Shown: positions 43,929 through 52,228 of the stretch, piece by piece
Layout: each line of letters starts with the position of its first letter
Position numbering within the stretch: position 1 is the stretch's first letter
Assembly: GCA_052267165.1 (NCBI GenBank)
Contig: JBKQHO010000013.1
Coordinates: 124,001 to 188,000, forward strand
DNA length: 64,000 nucleotides
Reading direction: 5' to 3'
Source of the DNA: CAWICD01 sp052267165
GTDB taxonomy: Bacteria > Vulcanimicrobiota > Vulcanimicrobiia > Vulcanimicrobiales > Vulcanimicrobiaceae
The notes under the pieces: generated by a model
What the model was told of the DNA's origin: nothing
Seen by the model: the letters and a program-made list of their open reading frames with translations, nothing else
Databases searched by the model: none
Program-made: the position numbers and the translations under genes

Positions 43929-46009
43929 CTCGGCCGGGCCGTCGCCGGCAGGCCGAGCGCCTCGTCGAACGGCGGCAGCGTCTTGAGTTCGACGTAGCCG
44001 TAGGTCGCCGAGGAGATGCGGTCGGCGCGCTCGATCGCGCGCTCGGCGGCAACGTGATAGCGCTCGAGCACGCTCTGCTCGTGGCCGGGCCGGCTTTCGA
44101 ATTCCCAAGTCGATTGCACGAGCGGCAGCATGCCCAGCAGCGTGTCGCGCTGCTCCCAGAAGAGATACTTCGTCACGTTGAGCCCGCGAAAGACGTAGCC
44201 CTCGTTCTTGCCGATCTCGGCGCGCGCGCCGTCGTAATAGTCGCGCGCCTCGCCCGCGATCTGAAAGGCGCGCCCGAGCGCGTCGTAACGCAGCGCGGCG
44301 AGCCGCATGACGGCTGCGGCGTCGGGGTGAAGCGCGGGCGGCGGAACGCTGCGCAAGTGCGCGAGCGCATCTTCGGCGGCGAGCCGCAGCGCGCGCAGAT
44401 CGACGCGCTGTGGAACGCTCCGCAGATCGGGATCGAACGGGTCCGACCAGAACAGGTAGTCGCCGGACTCGCGCGGATTGTCGTGCAGCAGCGTGCGGCA
44501 GCGCGCCAAGCTCGCCAAGTCGCTGGCGTAGCGTGGGTCGTCGCTGCCGAAGAACGCGGTCGGGAAGTCGCGTGAGAAGCGCGCGCGGTCGACCGAGCCC
44601 GTCTCCCACGCGCTGCTCGCGGCGTAGATGACCGGATACCACGTCGCTTCGTACAGCGTCTCGCCGTCGTCGTGCCAGACGGTTTGGAAGAGCCCGAGCA
44701 CGTGCGCGCGCTTTCCCTCGCTGAGGAAGCGGTCGATGTTGCCGAGCGCCGCGTCGAGATCGGGATAGATCTCGTTCCAGTTCAGCGCGCCCGGCGCGAT
44801 CATCTGCTCGAAGCCGCCGGCGGCGATCCGCGCGATGTACGGCTCGTAGGTCGGCTCGCTGCCGTAGTGCCAGTTGACGAACACGAGCGCCTTGGGCAAG
44901 GCTGCGAACAGCTCGGGATGACGCTGCAGCGCGTCGTCCCAGAGCATCGGCCGCGAGCCGTGCGCGATCACGAAGTTCGCGGTGTCGACGACGTGCTGCT
45001 GGTAGACGGCGCCTTCGCCGCGAGCCGCGACCAGCTCGCGCGAGGCGCCACGCCCCAAGTCCGACGGCTCGTCCGAGCCGATGTGAAAGAACGGCGGGTG
45101 CGGTACCGCGGCCAGCTCGTCGCCGATAAGGTCGCGCACGTAGGCTTCGCCGGCGGGATCGGCCGGCGAGAGCAGAAAGCCGTGAGGCAGCTCGGCGAGC
45201 GGCGCGTAGCGCTCCCAGCGCAACGTCTCGTGCATGTGCGCGAAGCTCTGCTGCTCGGGGATGAGCGCGACGTGATAGTGCCGCGCGTACGCGTCGAGCT
45301 CGCCGAGCGCAAGCGGCGTGATCCCGTCGGGCGGAGCCGGAAGCGGATGCTTAGGGTCGGCGAAGACGTGCTCCATGTACGGCGAGTAGCCGTTCATCTT
45401 GAACGAGGCCAGCGTGCGAATCCGCTCCCGGAAGTAGGCCATCGTCGGCAGCGGGCCGCGGGAGACGTCGTCGGAAAGGACGCGCCAGCGCAAGGCCGGC
45501 GTATCCTCGACGCGCACGCACGGGACGCGCCAGTTCCCGTCGACCCGGCGAGCGAGCTGAGCGAGCGTATCCCACCCGTAGAACGCGCCATCCGCGTCGG
45601 CCGCCTCGATACGCGCCCCGCTGCGGTCGACGGTCAGCCGGTAGCTCTGCGCCTCGGAAGGCGCGCTCCGGCCGCCGGCGCGGACCACGATCCGCAGACG
45701 GCCCGCAGGGCCGGGTGAAATTCCAAGCGCTCGCCAGCGCGCTTCGGCGAGTTCGCTGCCAGCCCGGTCGCCCGCTAGTCCGCGCCACGCCGACATAAGC
45801 GCTCCGGCGGGAAGGGGCGAGCAGGTACCAAGCGTCACGACGCTCTTCGGCCGCGGCAACAGTCCCGGCACATCGGCTTGGGCCGCGGCAGGGGACGCCT
45901 TCAAGGAAAACAGCATCCCTGCGAGCGCTGCAGCCGCCAAACCCTTCACGGCGCGAACTTCGCGAGACGTGCAAACGCCCCCGTCGATCTCCGACGGGGG
46001 CGTCCGCAT
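43925..46009 (-). CDS. GH20 beta-N-acetylhexosaminidase, exported
   Basis: 694 residues: signal peptide (GLAAAALAGMLFSLKASPAAAQA), an N-terminal GH20b-type domain ending near ADGAFYGWDTLAQL, and a TIM barrel with the catalytic Asp-Glu pair in FHIGSDEPSDLG. MEHVFADPKHPL and LIPEQQSFAHMHETL are typical barrel blocks. It removes terminal GlcNAc/GalNAc from glycans in the periplasm. ATG 46009 has AGGTGA upstream, but a 12-bp hairpin covers its first codons; GTG 45949 is the alternative. The transporter gene is coupled downstream. Confidence 0.88.
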   Translation of the reverse strand: MRTPPSEIDGGVCTSREVRAVKGLAAAALAGMLFSLKASPAAAQADVPGLLPRPKSVVTLGTCSPLPAGALMSAWRGLAGDRAGSELAEARWRALGISPGPAGRLRIVVRAGGRSAPSEAQSYRLTVDRSGARIEAADADGAFYGWDTLAQLARRVDGNWRVPCVRVEDTPALRWRVLSDDVSRGPLPTMAYFRERIRTLASFKMNGYSPYMEHVFADPKHPLPAPPDGITPLALGELDAYARHYHVALIPEQQSFAHMHETLRWERYAPLAELPHGFLLSPADPAGEAYVRDLIGDELAAVPHPPFFHIGSDEPSDLGRGASRELVAARGEGAVYQQHVVDTANFVIAHGSRPMLWDDALQRHPELFAALPKALVFVNWHYGSEPTYEPYIARIAAGGFEQMIAPGALNWNEIYPDLDAALGNIDRFLSEGKRAHVLGLFQTVWHDDGETLYEATWYPVIYAASSAWETGSVDRARFSRDFPTAFFGSDDPRYASDLASLARCRTLLHDNPRESGDYLFWSDPFDPDLRSVPQRVDLRALRLAAEDALAHLRSVPPPALHPDAAAVMRLAALRYDALGRAFQIAGEARDYYDGARAEIGKNEGYVFRGLNVTKYLFWEQRDTLLGMLPLVQSTWEFESRPGHEQSVLERYHVAAERAIERADRISSATYGYVELKTLPPFDEALGLPATARPR
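45975..46003. promoter_or_regulatory. Perfect 12-bp hairpin at the 5' end of the hexosaminidase gene
   Basis: ACGCCCCCGTCG (45975-45986) and CGACGGGGGCGT (45992-46003) form a perfect stem around a 5-base loop. In the minus-strand mRNA it begins 6 bases after ATG 46009, or lies just upstream if GTG 45949 is the true start. Such a stem could block ribosome loading or act as a protein-binding site. Confidence 0.45.
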
Positions 46010-46199
46010 TCACTCACCTAACAGCTCACCGGGACCGGGCGCCTCCAGGCAACCCTACCGCGTGAGTGAGTTACTTCACACGGGTTCCGCATTCCTCGTT
46101 AGGCCTTAGTAAAGATCGGCATCGCACGTCACGATCTTGAGTCCGAAAAGCAAATTTTATGCGGGGCGGAGTCGGCCGCAAGCCGTTGAACGCAGCGGG

Positions 46200-48008
46200 A
46201 TGGCGCTAGGGCCGGCCGACTACATCGTCATCGCAGCGTTCTTCGCGGTTAACCTCGGAATCGGTCTCTTCTACGCTCGGCGCGGCGGAAAAAGCCTGGG
46301 CGAGTTCTTCCTCTCGGGGCGCAACGTCCCGTGGTGGTTGGCCGGCGTCTCGATGGTCGCGACGACGTTCGCGGTCGATACGCCGCTCGCGGTCGCGGGC
46401 TTCGTCACCCAGCACGGCATCGCCGGAAACTGGGTCTGGTGGAGCTCGGTCATGTCCGGGATTCTGACCGTCTTCTTCTTCGCGAAGCTGTGGCGCCGCT
46501 CGGGCGTGCTGACCGACGTCGAGTTCATCGAGCTGCGCTACAGCGGGAGGGCGGCGGCCGCGCTGCGCTTCGTCCGCGCGATCTTTCAAGGCGTGCTGGT
46601 CAACACGATCATCATGGGCTGGGTCAACCTCGCGATGGCCAAGGTCCTCGAGCTGACCCTGCACGTCCCCAAGTTCGAAGCGCTGGCCGTCTGCCTCGTG
46701 TTCACGGCGATCTACGTCACCATCGGCGGCCTGTGGGGCGTGCTCGTGACCGACCTGCTCCAGTTCGTCGTCAAGATGTCGATGGCGATCGTGCTGGCGG
46801 TCGCAGCCGTCGCCGCGGTCGGCGGCATTGGTGCACTCGAGACGAAGCTGGCCGCGCTCGACGCGGCGCACAAGGTTGCGACCAGCGGCTCCGTGCTCGC
46901 CTTCTTTCCGACCAGCAACGAGGCGTGGCTGCCGGTGCTGACGCTGATGACGTACATCGGCGTGCAATGGTGGGCGTCGTCGTACCCCGGTGCCGAGCCG
47001 GGCGGCGGCGGCTACATCGCGCAGCGGATCTTCTGCGCCAAGAGCGAGAACGACTCGCTGTTCGCCACGCTGTTCTTCAACATCGCCCACTACGCGCTGC
47101 GCCCCTGGCCGTGGATCCTGGTCGCCCTGGCAGCGCTCGTGCTCTACCCCCACGGCGTCGTCGGGCCGAACGGCAAAGTCGATCCCGAGCTCGGCTACGT
47201 GCGAGCGATGATCGACTATCTTCCCGCTTGGCTGCGCGGCCTGATGATTGCGGGCTTCCTGGCCGCATACATGTCGACGATGGGGACGCATCTCAACCTG
47301 GGCGCTTCCTACCTCACCAACGACCTCTACCGGCGCTTCATCAATTCCAGCGCCGACGAGCGCCACTACGTGCTCGTCTCGCGGCTCGCGACGCTGGTCG
47401 TCATGGTCCTCGCACTGTTCGGCGCGAGCGTGATGACCAATGTCGGCGACGCCTGGAAGTACCTCTTCAACCTGACGGCGGGCGTGGGGCTGGTGATGAT
47501 CCTGCGCTGGTACTGGTGGCGGGTCAACGCCTGGAGCGAGATCGCGGCGCTGGCGACCTCGGCGCTCGTCTCCAACGGCATCATCCTGCTGCATATCTTC
47601 CCGGGCAGCGACCCCAACGCGACCGCCAAGACGCTGCTGCTGACGGTTCCGATCACGACGCTGGTGTGGATCGCGGTCACGTTCTTGACCAAACCCGAGC
47701 CGCAGCAGACGCTGCTGCGTTTCTACGAGCGCGTCCGCCCGAGCCCGTACGGTTGGGGCACCGTCGCCGCGCAAGCGCGGCCCGGCCCGGGTGCCGAGCC
47801 GCTCGGTGTCAACGCCGTCGACTGGATCGCGGGCTGCGGGCTCGTCTACGGAACGCTCTTCGGCATCGGCAAGGTCGTGCTCGGCGACACCGGTCCCGGG
47901 CTGGCGTATCTCGCGGGCGCCGCGCTATGTGGGGCGGTGATCGCGTTCAACCTGACCCGCGCCGGCGGCAAGGCTGCCGCGCTCGCAGCCAAAACCGCCG
48001 AGACTTAG
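46200..48008 (+). CDS. Sodium:solute symporter (SSF family)
   Basis: 602-residue carrier with about 14 helices, importing a sugar or other small solute with sodium. SSF blocks are GKSLGEFFLSGRNVPWWLAGVSMV-type (residues about 30-53), FYARRGGKS, WTDVEF-like GVLTDVEFIELRY, QWWASSYPGAEPGGGG and FLAAYMSTMGTHLNLGASY. Cytoplasmic C-terminal helices lie near the end. It is divergent from the hexosaminidase operon with 190 bases between, suggesting shared control and an amino-sugar substrate; this is inference. ATG 46200 is used. Confidence 0.88.
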   Translation: MALGPADYIVIAAFFAVNLGIGLFYARRGGKSLGEFFLSGRNVPWWLAGVSMVATTFAVDTPLAVAGFVTQHGIAGNWVWWSSVMSGILTVFFFAKLWRRSGVLTDVEFIELRYSGRAAAALRFVRAIFQGVLVNTIIMGWVNLAMAKVLELTLHVPKFEALAVCLVFTAIYVTIGGLWGVLVTDLLQFVVKMSMAIVLAVAAVAAVGGIGALETKLAALDAAHKVATSGSVLAFFPTSNEAWLPVLTLMTYIGVQWWASSYPGAEPGGGGYIAQRIFCAKSENDSLFATLFFNIAHYALRPWPWILVALAALVLYPHGVVGPNGKVDPELGYVRAMIDYLPAWLRGLMIAGFLAAYMSTMGTHLNLGASYLTNDLYRRFINSSADERHYVLVSRLATLVVMVLALFGASVMTNVGDAWKYLFNLTAGVGLVMILRWYWWRVNAWSEIAALATSALVSNGIILLHIFPGSDPNATAKTLLLTVPITTLVWIAVTFLTKPEPQQTLLRFYERVRPSPYGWGTVAAQARPGPGAEPLGVNAVDWIAGCGLVYGTLFGIGKVVLGDTGPGLAYLAGAALCGAVIAFNLTRAGGKAAALAAKTAET

Positions 48009-48205
48009 CACGCGGCCGAGCCCATCAGCGCGAAGAAGCCCCAGGGGCTGAAGTGCACGATGACCCAGCTCGGATGCCCGCCGTGCATCGCTTCGTAGAC
48101 GGGCATGCCGATCGCCCAGCCGACCGCGGCCAGTCCGGTCGCCGCCGCGAACGCCGCCATCCACAGAAACTGCGGGTCGCGTTGTCCCGGAGGGCGGCGG
48201 CTCAT
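48005..48205 (-). CDS. Small membrane protein, paralog B flanking the sirtuin
   Basis: 66 residues with two hydrophobic segments and the block MHGGHPSWVIVHFSPWGFFALMGSAAC. Nearly the same block occurs in the gene at 48933-49181 (LHGGHPDPMVVIFSAWGFFALMGSAAS). No family is recognised. The start overlaps the sirtuin stop (ATGA), so it is translated as the third gene of that operon. The stop overlaps the convergent symporter stop. Confidence 0.72.
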   Translation of the reverse strand: MSRRPPGQRDPQFLWMAAFAAATGLAAVGWAIGMPVYEAMHGGHPSWVIVHFSPWGFFALMGSAAC

Positions 48206-48936
48206 CGCACGGCCGGCTCCAAATCGCCCCGAGCGATCAGCGCGGGCAGCACTTCGGCCGCGGTCCCGCGCAACGACACGTCCGCCACCGCCGAGACGAC
48301 CGTCTCCTCGGGGTTGACTTCGACGACGAACGCGCCGGGACGCGCGTAGTGGGTCGCCAGCATCGCCGCCGGATTGACCAGACCCGAGGTCCCGACCACC
48401 AGCATGACCTGCGCTCGCTCGGCCGCGGCGACCGCGCGCAGCCAGACTTCTTGCGGCAGCGACTCGCCGAACCACACGATGTCGGGCCGGAAGAGACCCC
48501 CGCAGGTATGCTCGATCTCGTCGAGCGGCATGCCGTTCGCAAGGGAACGCCGCGCGGCGCAGCGCGAGCAGCGCGCTTCGCGCAGGTTGCCGTGCAGCTC
48601 GAGGACGATCTTCGAGCCGGCGCGCAGGTGGAGCGAGTCCACGTTCTGGGTGGCGAGCGTGAAATCGGGGACCTTGGCTTCGAGTGCCGCTAGCGCGCGG
48701 TGCCCGGCGTTCGGCTCCGCGGCTTGGTGTGCCGCGCGACGCTCGTTATACCACGTCCAGACCAGCTGCGGATCGCGCCCGAAGCCTTGCGGCGAGGCGA
48801 GCTCTTCTACCCGACGGTTGTTCCACAGCCCGCCCACGCCACGAAAGGTCGGCAAGCCGCTCTCCGACGAGATGCCCGAACCCGAGAGCACGCAGATCGA
48901 GCGCGCGCGAGCAAGCCGCTCGCGGACGTCCTTCAT
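48202..48936 (-). CDS. cobB: NAD-dependent protein deacylase, sirtuin (CobB-like)
   Basis: Removes acyl groups from protein lysines using NAD. 244 residues. GSGISSESGLPTFRG binds NAD, TQNVDSLH and LHGN (His115) are catalytic, and RPDIVWFGE, VGTSGLVNPAA follow. Tyr63 and Arg66 (YNER) match the YxxR pair that selects succinyl/malonyl groups in SIRT5-like enzymes. The zinc site is odd: Cys123, Cys126 and Cys145 are present, but the usual third cysteine (position 142) is Glu. ATG 48936 overlaps the upstream small gene. Confidence 0.92.
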   Translation of the reverse strand: MKDVRERLARARSICVLSGSGISSESGLPTFRGVGGLWNNRRVEELASPQGFGRDPQLVWTWYNERRAAHQAAEPNAGHRALAALEAKVPDFTLATQNVDSLHLRAGSKIVLELHGNLREARCSRCAARRSLANGMPLDEIEHTCGGLFRPDIVWFGESLPQEVWLRAVAAAERAQVMLVVGTSGLVNPAAMLATHYARPGAFVVEVNPEETVVSAVADVSLRGTAAEVLPALIARGDLEPAVR

Positions 48937-49181
48937 GCAGCCTTGCGTTCGGATTCGACGACCGGCGGTTTCGCGCTGCGCGCGTACACGTACAGGCTCG
49001 CGGCCGAGCCCATCAGCGCGAAGAAACCCCACGCGCTGAAGATGACGACCATCGGGTCGGGGTGCCCGCCGTGCAGCCACTGATAGAGCGGCAGGCCGAT
49101 CCCCGTGCCGACCCCGCCGAAGCCGGCCAGGGCGGCGATCGCCGCGGTCGTCAGGAAGCTCCGGTCGCGCTTGCGGGGCAT
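48933..49181 (-). CDS. Small membrane protein, paralog A flanking the sirtuin
   Basis: 82 residues, two hydrophobic segments, with LYQWLHGGHPDPMVVIFSAWGFFAL-type core and MGSAASLYVYARS, then a charged tail. It is the clear paralog of the 66-residue protein on the other side of the sirtuin, which lacks the tail. It is the first gene of the three-gene overlapping operon. Function is unknown; a membrane partner or target of the deacylase is an inference from position only. Confidence 0.72.
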   Translation of the reverse strand: MPRKRDRSFLTTAAIAALAGFGGVGTGIGLPLYQWLHGGHPDPMVVIFSAWGFFALMGSAASLYVYARSAKPPVVESERKAA

Positions 49182-49214
49182 CGTGCTCCCATCTTAACAC
49201 CGCTGCACAATCCA

Positions 49215-49234
49215 CCCGGCCTCGCCGGGCGTTT
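49215..49234 (+). promoter_or_regulatory. Small stem-loop with TTTT in the sigma-factor leader
   Basis: CCCGGC and GCCGGG pair around CTC, followed by CGTTTT, between the divergent small membrane gene and the ECF sigma gene. It has intrinsic-terminator form on the plus strand and could act as an attenuator ahead of the sigma gene. Confidence 0.3.
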
Positions 49235-49286
49235 TGCAAGTGTGCCCCTCCTAGGGCCTTTCAGGGGTGAGACGAAGACGCCACGC

Positions 49287-49820
49287 GTGGACCAAGCGAG
49301 TCGGTTGATGACGCGCGTGCGCGAACGAGACGTCGAGGCCTTCGAAGTCCTTTACGACTCCTATCACCGGCTCGTTTACGGAATCGCGCTCAAGATGTTA
49401 GAAGACCGCATGGCCGCAGAGGACTTGACGCAAGCGGTCTTTCTCAAGATCTGGAGCGCACCGGACGCGTTCGCCGGCGGAAACTTCGGAGCGTGGGTCG
49501 GCCGCGTGACGCGCAATCGCGCGCTCGACGTACTGCGCAGTCGAGCCGTCCGCTCGGAAAGCGAGTTGCCGGTCGACGTCGCACTCGAGGGCGCGCTCGA
49601 CGACGCGGTGTTCGCCCGCATCGACGGCCAACGCGTGCGAACGGCGCTCGCGGAACTCCCCGAGGAGCAGCGCCGGCCGATCGAGCTCGGTTTCTTCGGC
49701 GGCGTCACGCACGAAGAGATCGCGCGCCGCACGGCGACGCCGCTCGGAACCGTGAAGACACGCATCCGCTCCGGTCTGCGCAAGCTGCGCAGCTCGCTCG
49801 AAGCGAGCGTGGTGCCATGA
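49287..49820 (+). CDS. ECF-type RNA polymerase sigma factor
   Basis: 177 residues. Region 2: DVEAFEVLYDSYHRLVYGIALK and AAEDLTQAVFLKIW. Region 4: LPEEQRRPIELGFFGGVTHEEIA and LGTVKTRIRSGLRKLR. It belongs to the SigK/RskA-type group, fitting the anti-sigma gene that overlaps its stop (ATGA). GTG 49287 is chosen; ATG 49308 is possible. The long frame upstream mirrors the sirtuin operon. Confidence 0.9.
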   Translation: MDQASRLMTRVRERDVEAFEVLYDSYHRLVYGIALKMLEDRMAAEDLTQAVFLKIWSAPDAFAGGNFGAWVGRVTRNRALDVLRSRAVRSESELPVDVALEGALDDAVFARIDGQRVRTALAELPEEQRRPIELGFFGGVTHEEIARRTATPLGTVKTRIRSGLRKLRSSLEASVVP

Positions 49821-50680
49821 TCCAGCACGACGAGAAGTTCCACGACCAGCTCGCGATGTTCGCGCTCGGCGCGCTGCCGGCGGTGGAATCGGGCGCGCTC
49901 GCGCGGCATGTCGCAGGTTGCCCGGAATGTCGCGCGGAGTACGCGCGCCTGCGCGCCACGGCCGATCTCATCGCGTACGCCGCCGAGCCGGAGCCCGGCG
50001 AGCTTCTCGGCAGCGAGGACGCGGCGCGCCTGAAGGCGCGCGTCATGTACAACGTGCGCAACCTGCGCAACACGCGCATCGAGCGCAGCGAGAAACTGCC
50101 GAGGCCGGCTGCTGCGCGCCCGATGCCGAGCGCGGACGGGGTGTTGCCTCGCGTTGTCGCCAACTGGCCTGCCTTCGCTGCGCTCGCAGCCGCCGTCGTG
50201 CTCGTGCTGGGGACGCTCGGACTCTTCGGGCTGCACGCGAAGAGCGACGGGCAGCGGATCGCGCAACTCGAGCAGCAAGTCGCGACGCTCGAACAGCAAG
50301 CCAACACGCCGCCGATCGGCGCGCAGCTGGCACAGGCGCGCGCGTCCCGGCTCGAACGCTTTCTCAAGGCCTTCCTCGCTAAGGGCAGCCGCCGTTTCGC
50401 GGTCAAGAACGGCGAAGTGGTGACCAGCCACGGGCGCGTGCTGATCGCGTTGCGCGTCCCGCCGCCGCCGGCGGGCAAGACCTATCAGGCGTGGACACTC
50501 AAGAGCGGTGCGACCAAGGTCGCGCCTAGCCTCACCTTCCGCCCAGATGCCGGCGGCATCGCACTGGTCGAGTTGCCGGAGTCCGCCAAGGGTTTAGCCG
50601 CGATTGCGGTCAGCGTCGAGCCCGAGGGCGGCAGCAAGGTGCCGACGTCGGCACCGATCATCATACGCAAGCTTTCGTAA
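49817..50680 (+). CDS. Anti-sigma factor, RskA-like, with zinc-finger domain
   Basis: 287 residues. The N-terminal cytosolic domain holds HVAGCPECRAEY, the zinc HxxxCxxC of ZAS anti-sigma proteins, which should bind the coupled ECF sigma factor. One membrane helix (FAALAAAVVLVLGTLGLFGL) is followed by a short coiled coil (RIAQLEQQVATLEQQ) and an RskA-type extracytoplasmic domain (GKTYQAWTL, VAPSLTF, VSVEPEGGSKVPT). Envelope stress would release the sigma factor by proteolysis. Confidence 0.9.
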   Translation: MIQHDEKFHDQLAMFALGALPAVESGALARHVAGCPECRAEYARLRATADLIAYAAEPEPGELLGSEDAARLKARVMYNVRNLRNTRIERSEKLPRPAAARPMPSADGVLPRVVANWPAFAALAAAVVLVLGTLGLFGLHAKSDGQRIAQLEQQVATLEQQANTPPIGAQLAQARASRLERFLKAFLAKGSRRFAVKNGEVVTSHGRVLIALRVPPPPAGKTYQAWTLKSGATKVAPSLTFRPDAGGIALVELPESAKGLAAIAVSVEPEGGSKVPTSAPIIIRKLS

Positions 50681-50685
50681 CCGCG

Positions 50686-51510
50686 ATGGCCTCACTCGAA
50701 AAGCTTCGCGCGGCAAATTGCGCCGAAGCGCTCGCTTATCTCGCGCACAATCCGTACGAGAACGTGCTCGTTTCATGGCTGATCGAAAGCGGCGCGATCG
50801 GACGTTCGGGCAGCGACGTGCTGCTGTGCCGAGATGCCGAGGGGGTCGTCCGGGGAGTGGGCTATTTCGGGCCGCAGCTGGTGCTGCACGCCGAGGCTGA
50901 CGAGGCCGTCGACACCTTCGCCGCCTTCGCGAGGAGGGTGACGACTCCGCGCATGATCGTCGGGCCGGTCGCGACGATCGACCGTTTCTGGGAGCGCGCG
51001 CGCCCGCTGTTCGGAACGCCCGTGACGGTGCGCGAATGCCAGCCGGTCTACGCCGTCGACCGGAGCGAACTGCGCTATACGCGGGCCGACGCCGAGGTCG
51101 GACAAGCCTCGCTGGACGAGTTGGACGAGATCGTCCACAACGCGGCGGAGATGATCGTCGGCGAGCTCGGCAACGATCCGCGCCGCAACGGCAACGATTT
51201 CCGCACGCGCACCGCCGGGCTGATTCGAAGCGGCTGGTTCTGGCGCTATCGCGTCGACGGCCGGCTCGTCTTCATGTGCCACATCGGGTCCGTGAGCGCC
51301 CTGACGGTGCAGCTGCAGGGCGTGTGGTCGCCGGTCGAGGTGCGCGGTCACGGCTACGCAACGCGAGGGCTCGGCGCGATCTGCGACCGGCTGCTCGACG
51401 CGCACAAGACGATCTCGCTCTACGTCAACGACTTCAACGCGCCGGCGATCGCGCTCTACGAGCGCGTCGGCTTCGTGCAAGTCGGCGCGTTTCGCACGAT
51501 CCTGCTCTAG
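50686..51510 (+). CDS. GNAT family N-acetyltransferase
   Basis: 274 residues: an N-terminal DUF4081-like half and a C-terminal GNAT domain with the acetyl-CoA loop VEVRGHGYATRGL and the closing NDFNAPAIALYERVGFVQVG. The substrate is unknown. It begins five bases after the anti-sigma stop, so it may belong to the same transcript and thus to the stress regulon. Confidence 0.85.
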   Translation: MASLEKLRAANCAEALAYLAHNPYENVLVSWLIESGAIGRSGSDVLLCRDAEGVVRGVGYFGPQLVLHAEADEAVDTFAAFARRVTTPRMIVGPVATIDRFWERARPLFGTPVTVRECQPVYAVDRSELRYTRADAEVGQASLDELDEIVHNAAEMIVGELGNDPRRNGNDFRTRTAGLIRSGWFWRYRVDGRLVFMCHIGSVSALTVQLQGVWSPVEVRGHGYATRGLGAICDRLLDAHKTISLYVNDFNAPAIALYERVGFVQVGAFRTILL

Positions 51511-51520
51511 CTCGTCCTTC

Positions 51521-52195
51521 TTAGAGACGCGTGACCTCGAGCGGCGTCTCGCGGGCGGCGCTGCCGTCGCGTTCGAGCCGGTACGCGCGGGCGTTCGGGC
51601 GCGCGCTCACGGCAGCGTGCAGTTCCGTTCCTTGCAAGTGGAGGCCGACGCCGTCGTCACACGCGTAGCCGGGAGCGACCCCGCCGTTCGCAACCATGCG
51701 CTGATAGGTAGGCCGGCGTTCGGCCTCGCCGTCGTAGTGCGGACAATAGCTCCCGGCGGCGAAACCGAGGCACGCCATGGCGGTCAGTTCGCCCGCCACC
51801 GAGTCGGTTACGCCCTCGTCGAACCAGCAGATCGCGCCGGCGCTTGAACCGCAAAGCAGAATGCCGCGCTCCCACGCTTCGCGCAGTATCTCCTCGAAGC
51901 CCCAGTGGCGCCAGACCGCGAGCATGCTGCGGGTGTTTCCGCCGCCGACGTGCACGACGTCGAACGAAAAGAGATAGGCGGCTAGCTCCGCCGGCGTGCG
52001 GCGAAAAAAGCGCAGCACGTCGAGGGAGCAGTCGAGATGCGTGTACGCTTCGTAGAAGCGCGCGACGTACGCGACGTCGTCCCCGCTGGCGGTCGGGACG
52101 AAGCAGACGCGCGGCCGCGGCTTGCCGGACGCCTCGAGGATGTAGCGCTCGAGCTTGAAATTGCCCGTTTCAGGCAGCAGCACGCCGCCGCCCAT
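51521..52195 (-). CDS. Peptidase S51/peptidase E-like hydrolase
   Basis: 224-residue serine peptidase of the dipeptidase E/cyanophycinase-like family. The nucleophile elbow is LCGSSAGAICWF; VHVGGGNTRSML and CPHYDGE are family blocks. The usual first strand is PQIVAMGGG; those codons are present in frame just upstream, directly after the panB stop, yet no ATG, GTG or TTG precedes them. Initiation at ATG 52195 would drop that strand, so start at CTG 52222 or re-initiation after panB should be considered. Confidence 0.82.
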   Translation of the reverse strand: MGGGVLLPETGNFKLERYILEASGKPRPRVCFVPTASGDDVAYVARFYEAYTHLDCSLDVLRFFRRTPAELAAYLFSFDVVHVGGGNTRSMLAVWRHWGFEEILREAWERGILLCGSSAGAICWFDEGVTDSVAGELTAMACLGFAAGSYCPHYDGEAERRPTYQRMVANGGVAPGYACDDGVGLHLQGTELHAAVSARPNARAYRLERDGSAARETPLEVTRL

Positions 52196-52228
52196 CGCGA
52201 CGATTTGCGGGGTCGGCGGCAGGCGCGC

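Noticed and set aside
46206..47774. 522-codon open frame opposite the symporter
   Set aside because: Composition is Arg/Asp/His/Gln-rich, typical of antisense frames in GC-rich DNA; the plus strand encodes a clear SSF protein.
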